From positions 1-5,122 of the forward strand of contig CAMLNE010000296.1 in the NCBI GenBank assembly GCA_946481265.1: 5,122 nucleotides of DNA, written 5' to 3'. This stretch comes from an uncultured Panacagrimonas sp. GTDB taxonomy: Bacteria; Pseudomonadota; Gammaproteobacteria; Nevskiales; Nevskiaceae. The notes under the pieces were generated by a model. The model saw nothing but the letters and a program-made list of their open reading frames with translations, did not search any database and was not told the DNA's origin. The translations under genes and the position numbers were made by a program. Positions 1 to 5,122 of the stretch are shown here, piece after piece. Position 1 is the first letter of the stretch. Each line of letters begins with the position of its first letter.

Positions 1-1
1 C

Positions 2-76
2 GATGACAGTTGGCGCAAGATCCGCGAAGCGAGCCAGGCCGCGACAGCCGCATCCAAGGCCCAACGCAATACCTGA
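2..76 (+). CDS. C-terminal end of an upstream gene (partial, unidentified)
   Basis: An open frame enters from the left edge and ends at a TGA at 74-76, giving 24 residues that begin DDSWRKIREASQ and end AQRNT. The tail is hydrophilic, rich in Ala, Lys, Arg and Gln, and could form a short amphipathic helix. Its third codon positions are mostly G or C. The overlapping frame that starts with the ATG at 3 uses rare codons such as AGA, AGG and ATA, so this frame is the better coding candidate. The stop lies 10 bases before the likely start of the FGE-like gene, which suggests the two are co-transcribed. Too little is visible to name a family. Confidence 0.5.
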   Translation, partial: DDSWRKIREASQAATAASKAQRNT

Positions 77-86
77 TCCCCAGTTC

Positions 87-1043
87 ATGACGCCACCTCG
101 GCATCAGGTCCGGGGATGGGCGAGGCTGCTCCTCGCCCTGGCGTTGCCCGCCATGCTGCTGGCCGCACCGCTGCACGCGCAGGCCCAGAACAAGCCCGCC
201 AAGGCGCGCTCCGCACCGGTCAAGTCCCGTCTGGACTGCCCGCCGCCGCCCCCCTTCGTCACCGACTCGCGGGGAAAGGTCTCGTACCGCGACTGCGCCG
301 ACACGCCCGAACTGGTGCGCCTGCTCGGCGGCACCTTCACCATGGGCGAGCAGAGCAGCACCGGCACGCTGTACGAGCTGCCGCCGCACGAGGTCACCGT
401 CGCCGGCTTCTCGATCGGCAAGTACGAGGTGACCTTCGACGAGTGGGACGCCTGCCACCGTGCCGGCGGCTGCCTCAGCCCGGCCGATGACGCGGGCTGG
501 GGACGCGGCCGACGCCCGGTCATCAAGGTGAGCTGGATGGATGCGCAGCAGTATGTGCACTGGCTGAGCGGCAAGACCGGCCGCACCTACCGACTGCCTT
601 CCGAGGCCGAGTGGGAATACGCCGCCCGCGCCGGCACGACCACCCGCTATTTCTGGGGCGACGGCGCGGAATGGGCCTGCAAGGCGGCCAATGTGTTCGA
701 CCAGACCGGATCGGCCAGCTATCCGCACTGGCACTGGCGCGCCACCTGCGACGACGGTTATGCCCCCACCGCCCCGGTCGGCAGCTTCGAGGGCAATCCC
801 TGGGGCCTGTACGACATGAACGGCAATGTCTGGGAATGGGTGCAGGACTGCTGGCACTCCGACTACACGGGCGCGCCCACCGACGGCAAGCCCTGGATCC
901 AGGGCGGCCAGTGCAGCAAGCGCGTCAATCGCGGCGGCGGCTGGGGCAATCACCCGCGCAGCATGCGTTCGGCCTCGCGCGACGCCGACAGCGGCGAAGG
1001 CTTCAGCAACGCGATGGGCTTTCGCGTCGTCCGCGAACGCTGA
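87..1043 (+). CDS. Exported FGE-sulfatase (SUMF1/EgtB/PvdO-type) domain protein, probably lacking FGE activity
   Basis: This is a 318-residue protein. From the ATG at 87 it begins with a Sec signal peptide: basic RGWAR, then a Leu/Ala-rich core at about 14-29, then a likely signal peptidase I site after AQA (about residue 33). The ATG at 3 would put 28 non-hydrophobic residues in front and overlap the preceding frame, so 87 is preferred, although no clear Shine-Dalgarno sequence precedes it. A short linker with a CPPPPPF stretch (51-57) leads to an FGE-sulfatase domain from about 80 to 316. Its hallmarks are GGTFTMG (81-87), YEVTFDEW (113-120), RLPSEAEWEYAARAG (169-183), GLYDMNGNVWEW (240-251), RGGGW (282-286) and C-terminal GFRVVR. 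Human FGE uses two C-terminal cysteines (Cys336/Cys341) for copper binding and catalysis. Here the matching stretch after RGGGW is GNHPRSMRSASR, with no cysteine, so sulfatase activation is unlikely. Eight cysteines elsewhere could form periplasmic disulfides. The specific function is unknown. Confidence 0.88.
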   Translation: MTPPRHQVRGWARLLLALALPAMLLAAPLHAQAQNKPAKARSAPVKSRLDCPPPPPFVTDSRGKVSYRDCADTPELVRLLGGTFTMGEQSSTGTLYELPPHEVTVAGFSIGKYEVTFDEWDACHRAGGCLSPADDAGWGRGRRPVIKVSWMDAQQYVHWLSGKTGRTYRLPSEAEWEYAARAGTTTRYFWGDGAEWACKAANVFDQTGSASYPHWHWRATCDDGYAPTAPVGSFEGNPWGLYDMNGNVWEWVQDCWHSDYTGAPTDGKPWIQGGQCSKRVNRGGGWGNHPRSMRSASRDADSGEGFSNAMGFRVVRER

Positions 1044-1079
1044 GCGGCGCGCTCATCCGGCCGACGCCGCGACCGGCTC

Positions 1080-1355
1080 TCAGCCGCCGGCCAGCGGCTG
1101 CAGGTAGAAGCCCAGGATGCCGGCGGTCACCAGCAGCACCCAGCCTTCGAACACCACGCGCAGTGGCAGCGGGGCGTGGCGCAGTTCCATGAAGTGCAGC
1201 AGGACCAGGCGCACCTTGTAGGCGGCCACCACGACGATCGCCACGGTGCCGACGCGGGCCGTGAACAGGTCCTTCGACAGCACCCAGGTGGTGAGCACCG
1301 TCGCCAGCATGAGCACCAGCCAGACCCGGCTGGTCGGTTGCCTGAGCAGATTCAT
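1080..1355 (-). CDS. COX4/NorF-like small membrane protein, copy 2 (cytochrome c oxidase subunit IV family)
   Basis: A 91-residue protein with three predicted membrane helices (about 10-27, 35-54 and 68-86). The centre carries the family signature YKVRLVLLHFMELRHAP (residues 46-62), with His54 and Glu57 at the end of helix 2. Members of the prokaryotic COX4/NorF family are small accessory subunits next to COX3/NorE proteins of heme-copper oxidases or NO reductases. They hold no cofactor and are thought to help assembly or stability. The ATG lies 3 bases after the stop of the preceding COX3-like gene. A GAGG at about 1363-1366 (minus strand) is well placed as ribosome binding site. It is the last gene of the five-gene operon and converges on the FGE-like gene across a 36-bp gap. 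It is a diverged paralogue of the protein at 1988-2284. Confidence 0.85.
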   Translation of the reverse strand: MNLLRQPTSRVWLVLMLATVLTTWVLSKDLFTARVGTVAIVVVAAYKVRLVLLHFMELRHAPLPLRVVFEGWVLLVTAGILGFYLQPLAGG

Positions 1356-1358
1356 CGG

Positions 1359-1991
1359 CTACCTCATCAGGTACAGCAGCGGGAAGAGGACGATCCACAA
1401 CAGGTCGACCATGTGCCAGTACAGGCCGCCGCTCTCCAGCACCACCAGGCGCTGGCTGCCGAACGCCCGGCGCCGCGCCATCTTCCAGAACACCAGCAGC
1501 ATGACGCTGCCACCGCACACGTGCAGCAGGTGGAAGCCGGTGAGGATGAAGTAGTACATGTAGAAGTCGCTGCTCGCCGGCGTCAGCCCCGCGCCCAGCT
1601 TGGAGCCGTACTCGAAGGCCTTGGAGACCACGAAGGCCACGCCGCAGACGAACCCCGCCAGCAGCCAGCGCGGAACTTGTTCGAGGGCATCCCGCTTGGC
1701 GGCCTGCACCGCCATCACCACGAACCAGGAGCTGGTCAGCAGGATCAGGGTGTTGATGCCGCCGAAATCCGCATCGAGCGTGAGCCGTCCGGCTTCGAAG
1801 ATTTCCGGACTGTCGCGACGGCCGCTCATGAAGGACATGAACAGCACCGCGAAGAACATCATGTCCGCACCGAGGAACACCCAGACGCCTTCCGCTCCGG
1901 GGAGGCGCCGCGCCTGCCGGGCCACCGGTGGGCTCATCCGTTCCGGCGATGCCACATCCGCCTGCTGCCGATCCACTTCCTCATCACTCAT
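1359..1991 (-). CDS. COX3/NorE-like membrane protein, copy 2 (cytochrome c oxidase subunit III family)
   Basis: This is a 210-residue protein starting [11 protein letters not shown] longer in-frame start at 2066 exists, but the ATG at 1991 overlaps the TGA of the preceding COX4-like gene in an ATGA (1988-1991), typical of translational coupling, so it is chosen. A hydrophilic N-terminus of about 32 residues precedes five predicted helices (about 33-57, 79-97, 109-129, 142-170 and 189-209). This matches the short five-helix COX3/NorE type rather than seven-helix subunit III. Family marks are SKAFEYG (Glu127), [15 protein letters not shown] (His154, His157) and [18 protein letters not shown] (His193). 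COX3 proteins bind no redox metal. They support proton uptake and stability of subunit I, and NorE has an accessory role beside NO reductase. No subunit I or II gene is in this operon. The protein is clearly paralogous to the one at 2266-2892 but diverged from it. Confidence 0.9.
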   Translation of the reverse strand: MSDEEVDRQQADVASPERMSPPVARQARRLPGAEGVWVFLGADMMFFAVLFMSFMSGRRDSPEIFEAGRLTLDADFGGINTLILLTSSWFVVMAVQAAKRDALEQVPRWLLAGFVCGVAFVVSKAFEYGSKLGAGLTPASSDFYMYYFILTGFHLLHVCGGSVMLLVFWKMARRRAFGSQRLVVLESGGLYWHMVDLLWIVLFPLLYLMR

Positions 1992-2284
1992 GATGTGCCG
2001 CAATCCACCCCCGTTCCGGTGAACAGCCATAGCCCCAGGATCAGGGACGCCGCCACCACCACCCACAGCTCGAAAGCCAGCCGCCAGTTCAGCGGCGCGT
2101 GCTTGAGCTCCATGTAATGCAGCACGATCATCCTTGCCTTGAGCACGGCGATCAACAGGATCAGCGATACCGCCGCTGCCGGGCCCAGGCCGCGTCCCTC
2201 CATCAGTATGCCGGTGGCGATGCTCGCGCAGACCAGGAACGCCCAGGTCAGGATGGCCGCGCGGTTCAGGGACAGGGTTGCCAT
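1988..2284 (-). CDS. COX4/NorF-like small membrane protein, copy 1 (cytochrome c oxidase subunit IV family)
   Basis: A 98-residue protein starting [10 protein letters not shown], with three predicted helices (about 9-28, 34-56 and 71-90). It carries the signature [17 protein letters not shown] (48-64; His56, Glu59, His62), which matches the copy at 1080-1355 almost position for position. It is the C-terminal part of a much longer open frame. The start at 2284 is chosen because hydrophobic family-like sequence begins there and the upstream extension is only a shadow of the COX3-like gene. The start lies 19 bases inside the upstream gene and has no clear Shine-Dalgarno sequence, so translation is probably coupled. 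Its TGA overlaps the next gene's ATG by 4 bases. The likely role is a non-catalytic partner of the neighbouring COX3-like protein. Confidence 0.85.
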   Translation of the reverse strand: MATLSLNRAAILTWAFLVCASIATGILMEGRGLGPAAAVSLILLIAVLKARMIVLHYMELKHAPLNWRLAFELWVVVAASLILGLWLFTGTGVDCGTS

Positions 2285-2892
2285 TGCAGGCCCAGGACGT
2301 AGAGAAGCGGAAAGATCAGGATCCACAGCAGGTCCACCATGTGCCAGTAGAGTCCGACCGCCTCGAGCTTGCCGCGGAAGTCGGGTGCGCCGGCGTGCCG
2401 CAGGCTGCGCAACCAGATGAAGGTCAGCGCGGCCATGCCGCCGAGAAAATGCAGGAAGTGCGCGCCGGTCAAGGCGAAGTAGTACATGTAGAAGGCATTG
2501 GTGTGCATGCTGATGTCGTGGGCGACCTTGTCGCCGTATTCCAGCGCCTTGCTCACGCCGAATCCCGCACCGATCACCAGCGCGGCAAGGATCCAGTTGC
2601 GCAGTGCGACGAAGCGCCCTTCGCGCGCCGCGGTGGACGCGAACACCACGCACAGGCCGCTGGTCACCAGGATGAGCAGATTGGCCAGGCCCAGCCGGTA
2701 GTCGAGCGTGTTCGCCGACTGGTTGAACACGGCCAGCTCCTTGCCGCGATCCACCATGAAACCGGTGAACAGCATCGCGAACACGATCAGGTCGGCGATG
2801 ATGAAGACCAGGATCCCGGCAACCAGGTCGCGCTGGTTGCGGGATGCGCCGATCGTGGGCACCAGGCAATCGTCCACGGGTGTCATCGTCAT
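2266..2892 (-). CDS. COX3/NorE-like membrane protein, copy 1 (cytochrome c oxidase subunit III family)
   Basis: A 208-residue protein with five predicted helices (about 22-46, 67-89, 99-117, 135-163 and 180-201), the size of NorE and short COX3 proteins. Diagnostic stretches are VSKALEYG (Glu118, the conserved buried glutamate position of subunit III), [15 protein letters not shown] (His145, His148) and [18 protein letters not shown] (His184). The start could be the ATG at 2892 or the one at 2886 (MTMTPV); neither has a good Shine-Dalgarno sequence. The preceding six-helix gene ends 16 bases upstream, so the two are in one operon. Its end overlaps the following COX4-like gene by 19 bases. The family is an accessory subunit of heme-copper oxidases or NO reductase, but no catalytic partner is encoded here. 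It shares the pair organisation and motifs of the protein at 1359-1991. Confidence 0.9.
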   Translation of the reverse strand: MTMTPVDDCLVPTIGASRNQRDLVAGILVFIIADLIVFAMLFTGFMVDRGKELAVFNQSANTLDYRLGLANLLILVTSGLCVVFASTAAREGRFVALRNWILAALVIGAGFGVSKALEYGDKVAHDISMHTNAFYMYYFALTGAHFLHFLGGMAALTFIWLRSLRHAGAPDFRGKLEAVGLYWHMVDLLWILIFPLLYVLGLQWQPCP

Positions 2893-2908
2893 GTGGGGCC
2901 GTTGCGGA

Positions 2909-3697
2909 TCAGGACCGGCCCAGCAGCGCGGCGCGCTCCTTCTCGAGCCGCGGAATCGCCTTCATCGTGAAGTACGTGATGATCACGATGTAGGCGAACC
3001 ACACCACGAACTCCACCCAGAAATTCAGCCAGCCCTGGCGTGCGAAGAGCCCCGACTTGAAGAACGGCATCAGCAGTTCGAACAGGAAGCTCAGGCCGGC
3101 CCAGATCGAGTACCAGCAGGCCCAGCGCGGAAACAGCGGTTTCTCACGCTGGTCGGTCAGGCCGGCGACGCCGATGGCGACCATCGGGATGGTGGTGATG
3201 AAGTAGAACATGTCGATCAGCAGCCAGCCCTGGTCGTAGAGCATCTGCAGGGTCCGGGGATCCAGCTCGTCCGGCCGGTACGAGCCGGTCAGCCAGAACA
3301 CCGAGGACGTCACCAGCGGCACCACCGTGAGTGCACCGCCCCACATCTGCAGGGTCGACACGATGTCGTTCTCGTTGCGGTTGATCAGCTGCATGACCTT
3401 GTAGATCGCCAGCGTCCACGGCAGGTACAGGCAGCCGAACAGCATCGCGCCCGACATGCCCGCGCGCACCGCGTTGTAGTTGGTGCGGAAGTGCTGGGCC
3501 AGCTGGTCGGCGGTGAAATCGGCCGGGATGGGCGGGATGTTGGAACCCAGCACGCCCCAGCAGAGGATGAACGCGGCAAGGAAGACCGGACCCATCGCGG
3601 CGCAGGCGCGCCAGTAGCGGAAATAGGATTCGTTGGTCAGGACCGGGTTGAAGTACCGGAAATAGGCCTCGGTGTTGAACATCCTGGGGTCGTTCAT
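2909..3697 (-). CDS. Six-helix integral membrane protein of unknown function, first gene of the COX3/COX4-like operon
   Basis: A 262-residue protein beginning MNDPRMFNTEAYFRYFNPVL. The ATG at 3697 is chosen over the in-frame start at 3805 because a GGAGG sits about 5 bases upstream (ACGGAGGCAGCATG) and the extension is Arg/Pro/His-rich with no family character. Six hydrophobic segments are visible (about 32-52, 79-103, 118-137, 157-180, 192-212 and 223-245). The N-terminus is aromatic (AYFRYF, SYFRYWRA) and the C-terminus is charged (PRLEKERAALLGRS). The loop after helix 1 (about 53-78) contains NIPPIPADFTADQLAQHF. The only histidine is residue 69, so it cannot be a heme-copper subunit I, and there is no CuA or heme c motif. 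I do not recognise a characterised family. Its position ahead of two COX3-COX4-like pairs suggests it is the main partner in a membrane complex. The divergent AraC-family gene may control it. Confidence 0.8.
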   Translation of the reverse strand: MNDPRMFNTEAYFRYFNPVLTNESYFRYWRACAAMGPVFLAAFILCWGVLGSNIPPIPADFTADQLAQHFRTNYNAVRAGMSGAMLFGCLYLPWTLAIYKVMQLINRNENDIVSTLQMWGGALTVVPLVTSSVFWLTGSYRPDELDPRTLQMLYDQGWLLIDMFYFITTIPMVAIGVAGLTDQREKPLFPRWACWYSIWAGLSFLFELLMPFFKSGLFARQGWLNFWVEFVVWFAYIVIITYFTMKAIPRLEKERAALLGRS

Positions 3698-3882
3698 GCT
3701 GCCTCCGTACGCACTCGTTTCTTGATGGGTCCCGGCATCCGCCGCCGGGCGCCGCGCCCGCGCGATGCACGGGCGGTGGCCGTGGCGCATTCTTGCGATC
3801 GGCACGGGCCGGCTCTATCAGTTCCGGCTGTATCTCGTGGCAGAATCGGCTCGCCGCGCCGGGCAAGAACGAGGGCCGTGCG
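3698..3882. promoter_or_regulatory. Divergent promoter region between the membrane operon and the AraC-family gene
   Basis: This 185-bp non-coding stretch separates the start of the minus-strand operon from the start of the plus-strand regulator, so it must hold both promoters. It contains a direct repeat at 3809-3834 and a GC-rich set of inverted repeats at 3746-3775. On the minus strand, AAGAAT at 3794-3789 is a possible -10. A -35 with a 17-bp spacer would then fall inside the proximal direct repeat and match TTGACA poorly, as expected for an activator-dependent promoter. The -10 and -35 assignment is tentative. The ribosome binding sites are GGAGG for the operon (about 3703-3707, minus) and GAGGG for the regulator (3871-3875, plus). 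Confidence 0.6.
3809..3834. repeat. Direct repeat, candidate AraC-family operator
   Basis: CCGGCTCTATC at 3809-3819 is repeated as CCGGCTGTATC at 3824-3834, with 10 of 11 bases identical and a 15-bp period. It sits in the divergent promoter region, 48 bases before the regulator's start codon and 111 bases before that of the operon. Regulators of the AraC family often bind two direct repeats next to a -35 element, so this is a reasonable operator candidate. The period is shorter than the roughly 21 bp of the classical arabinose sites, and binding is inferred only. Confidence 0.45.
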
Positions 3883-4746
3883 ATGAGCGATCCCAGCAAG
3901 CGGCGCGCGGAGCAGGCGTTTCGCGCCGCCTTCCGCGTGGCGCCGCAGGTGGCAAGGGAGATCGTGGCCGGCGCGCGCCTGGGTATCTACGGCTGGCAGA
4001 CCCCGGACTTCGAGGGCTTCGAGCTGCCCGAATCCGACGAGCTGGTGCTGGCCCTGCACCTCGGCGGCTCGCGGCGGGTGCGCGCCGTCACCGACCACGG
4101 CCTGAGCCGCTCGCAGTCGACGCCGGGCATGGTCACGATCCTGCCGCCCGGCCGGCCCGTGGCCTTTCGCACCGAGGGCAGCGTGCGCGTGGCGACCCTG
4201 CACCTGTCCCGTGGCGACGGTCGCGACAGTCCGCTCGAGCGCCTGGCCCGCTGCGCGGCGCCGCGCTTCGCCTTCCACGATCCCTATGTGAGCGCCTCGA
4301 TCGAGGCGATGCTGCGGGCCGCGCGCAGCGATCGTCCGGTCGCGCCCGACTACCTCGCCAAGCTTGCCGACGCCCTGCTCTGCCACCTGGCACAGCTGGC
4401 CGACCTGGGGCCGGCGGAAAGCACCATCGACGCGGCGCGCCTCACCGAGCTGGTGCAGTACGTGAACGCGCACCTGGGCGAGCGCCTGACCCTGGACGAC
4501 CTCGCCGCGCGTGCCGGCATGAGCCGCGCGCGCTTCACGCGCAGCTTCCGCGACGCCATGGGCGAATCGGCGCACGGCTACATCACGCGCCGGCGCGTCG
4601 AGACGGCGCAACGCCTGCTGCGCCAGACCGATCGCGACCTGGCCTGGATTGCCGTCGAAACCGGCTTTTCCAGCCAGTCGCACTTCACGCGGCGGTTCCA
4701 CGCGCTCACCGGCAGTACGCCGGGCCGCTTCCGTGACGGCCACTGA
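3883..4746 (+). CDS. AraC/XylS-family transcriptional regulator
   Basis: A 287-residue protein beginning MSDPSKRRAEQ. The ATG at 3883 is preferred over the in-frame ATG at 3793 because GAGGG lies about 7 bases upstream and the extension would run through the candidate operator. The N-terminal part (about 30-150) resembles a cupin-like effector-binding domain, with LPPGRPVAF (87-95) typical of the sensor barrel in this family. The C-terminal 100 residues form the double helix-turn-helix DNA-binding domain. Helix-turn-helix 1 is in LTLDDLAARAGMSRARFTRSF (202-222). Helix-turn-helix 2 is in DLAWIAVETGFSSQSHFTRRF (252-272), followed by the family end motif TGSTPGRFR (277-284 region). It is divergent from the COX3/COX4-like operon and is its probable activator, perhaps also controlling itself. 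The effector is unknown; the nearby aldehyde dehydrogenase hints at an organic substrate. Confidence 0.92.
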   Translation: MSDPSKRRAEQAFRAAFRVAPQVAREIVAGARLGIYGWQTPDFEGFELPESDELVLALHLGGSRRVRAVTDHGLSRSQSTPGMVTILPPGRPVAFRTEGSVRVATLHLSRGDGRDSPLERLARCAAPRFAFHDPYVSASIEAMLRAARSDRPVAPDYLAKLADALLCHLAQLADLGPAESTIDAARLTELVQYVNAHLGERLTLDDLAARAGMSRARFTRSFRDAMGESAHGYITRRRVETAQRLLRQTDRDLAWIAVETGFSSQSHFTRRFHALTGSTPGRFRDGH

Positions 4747-4802
4747 GGCCCGATGCCGTCCGGGGGCGGGCCGCAGCCTTGCACCGGTGCCGGAACGAAA
4801 CA

Positions 4803-4826
4803 GGCCCCGGGTGTGAGCCCGGGGCC
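4803..4826 (-). terminator. Intrinsic terminator for the aldehyde dehydrogenase gene, possibly bidirectional
   Basis: GGCCCCGGG (4803-4811) and CCCGGGGCC (4818-4826) form a perfect 9-bp stem with a 6-base TGTGAG loop. It lies 56 bases after the regulator's stop and 22 bases after the stop of the minus-strand aldehyde dehydrogenase. On the minus strand the stem is followed by TGTTTCGTTCC, a broken T-rich tail. On the plus strand no T tract follows. It therefore fits best as a terminator for the aldehyde dehydrogenase transcript, and may also slow plus-strand transcription. Confidence 0.7.
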
Positions 4827-4848
4827 GTGACGATCCTGCGCGGGCCGC

Positions 4849-5122
4849 TCAGCCCATCACATACGTCGACTTGTACTGCTGGTAACCGGACAGCGCCTCG
4901 GGACCGAACTCGCGGCCCAGCCCGCTGGCCTTGACGCCGCCGAACGGCGAGCCGATGGACGGCATGTAGCCGTTGATGCCGATGGTGCCGGTCTGCACCT
5001 GGCGCGCGAGCCTGCGTGCGCGACCTTCGTCGCTGCTCCAGATCGAACCGCCGAGCCCGTACACCGAGTCGTTGGCGAGGCGCACCGCGTCCGCCTCGTC
5101 CTGGTAGGGGATCACCGCGAGC
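4849..5122 (-). CDS. NAD(P)-dependent aldehyde dehydrogenase, C-terminal part (cut by window edge)
   Basis: The last 90 codons of a gene that continues past the right edge; the stop is TGA at 4851-4849. The visible sequence starts LAVIPYQDEADAVRLANDS, followed by VYGLGGSIWSSDEGRARRLARQV, TGTIGINGY, then SPFGGVKASGLGREFG and YKSTYVMG at the end. These are the standard C-terminal motifs of the aldehyde dehydrogenase superfamily, including the PFGG.K.SG.GRE block near the oligomerisation region. The GTG at 5115 is an internal valine, not a start. The catalytic cysteine and glutamate lie outside the window, so activity and subfamily cannot be judged. Enzymes of this type oxidise aldehydes to carboxylic acids with NAD(P)+ in the cytoplasm. 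The gene converges on the AraC-family regulator. Confidence 0.93.
   Translation of the reverse strand, partial: LAVIPYQDEADAVRLANDSVYGLGGSIWSSDEGRARRLARQVQTGTIGINGYMPSIGSPFGGVKASGLGREFGPEALSGYQQYKSTYVMG

Noticed and set aside
3..86. N-terminal extension of the FGE-like protein from the ATG at 3
   Set aside because: It uses rare codons (AGA, AGG, ATA), has no ribosome binding site in view, would bury the signal peptide behind 28 residues, and overlaps a better coding tail in another frame.
1044..1086. Possible terminator between the convergent FGE-like and COX4-like genes
   Set aside because: Only weak stems are present (for example CGGCT/AGCCG at 1074-1086, overlapping the minus-strand stop) and there is no T tract, so it cannot be told from chance in GC-rich DNA.
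1992..2066. Longer start for the second COX3-like protein (begins MGGGGG)
   Set aside because: The extension is antisense-free but overlaps the end of the COX4-like gene in another frame and has no family similarity. The ATGA overlap at 1988-1991 gives a better start.
1176..2117. Plus-strand open frame of 313 codons opposite the COX3/COX4-like genes
   Set aside because: The product is a His/Gln/Glu/Pro-rich low-complexity sequence, as expected from reading antisense to hydrophobic genes. The minus strand holds recognisable families.
3793..3882. Earlier in-frame start for the AraC-family regulator
   Set aside because: The 30-residue extension has no family character and crosses the direct repeat. 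The ATG at 3883 has a GAGGG ribosome binding site.
2708..3886. Plus-strand open frame of 392 codons opposite the six-helix gene
   Set aside because: Its product is rich in His, Gln, Arg and Glu with no domain character, and it is the antisense of a membrane protein with clear helices. Long antisense frames are common in GC-rich genomes.
3694..4743. Minus-strand open frame of 349 codons opposite the AraC-family gene
   Set aside because: It covers the regulator antisense and the divergent promoter, has Arg/Ala/Gly-rich composition and no recognisable motif.

Overview
The window looks like a chromosomal piece of a high-GC proteobacterium. Coding frames have strongly GC-biased third codon positions, genes are tightly packed with short overlaps, and the protein families (AraC-family regulator, COX3/COX4-like accessory proteins, aldehyde dehydrogenase) are common in Gamma-, Beta- and Alphaproteobacteria. 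The genus cannot be fixed from sequence alone. I see no tRNA, rRNA, CRISPR array, insertion sequence or phage gene.

Layout: (1) 2-76 (+) is the last 24 codons of a gene entering from the left. (2) 87-1043 (+) is an exported protein with a formylglycine-generating-enzyme (SUMF1/FGE-sulfatase) fold that lacks the catalytic cysteines. (3) Facing it on the minus strand is a compact five-gene membrane operon, transcribed from 3697 down to 1080. In transcription order it encodes an unrecognised six-helix membrane protein, a COX3/NorE-like protein, a COX4/NorF-like protein, a second COX3/NorE-like protein and a second COX4/NorF-like protein. (4) A 185-bp divergent control region (3698-3882) separates it from (5) an AraC/XylS-family regulator on the plus strand (3883-4746). 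(6) A strong inverted repeat at 4803-4826 lies between the regulator and (7) the C-terminal part of an NAD(P)-dependent aldehyde dehydrogenase on the minus strand (4849 to the right edge).

How the parts may fit: the AraC-type regulator is divergent from the membrane operon and is its most likely controller. A 15-bp-period direct repeat in the shared promoter region (3809-3834) is a plausible operator. The adjacent aldehyde dehydrogenase hints at an inducible alcohol/aldehyde or hydrocarbon oxidation locus, but the substrate cannot be read from this sequence.

The most interesting point is that the operon holds two tandem COX3-COX4-like (NorE-NorF-like) pairs but no catalytic subunit I or II of a heme-copper oxidase or NO reductase. 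Instead it is led by a six-helix membrane protein that has only one histidine. This could be an unusual membrane complex that uses oxidase accessory subunits without a local oxidase core.
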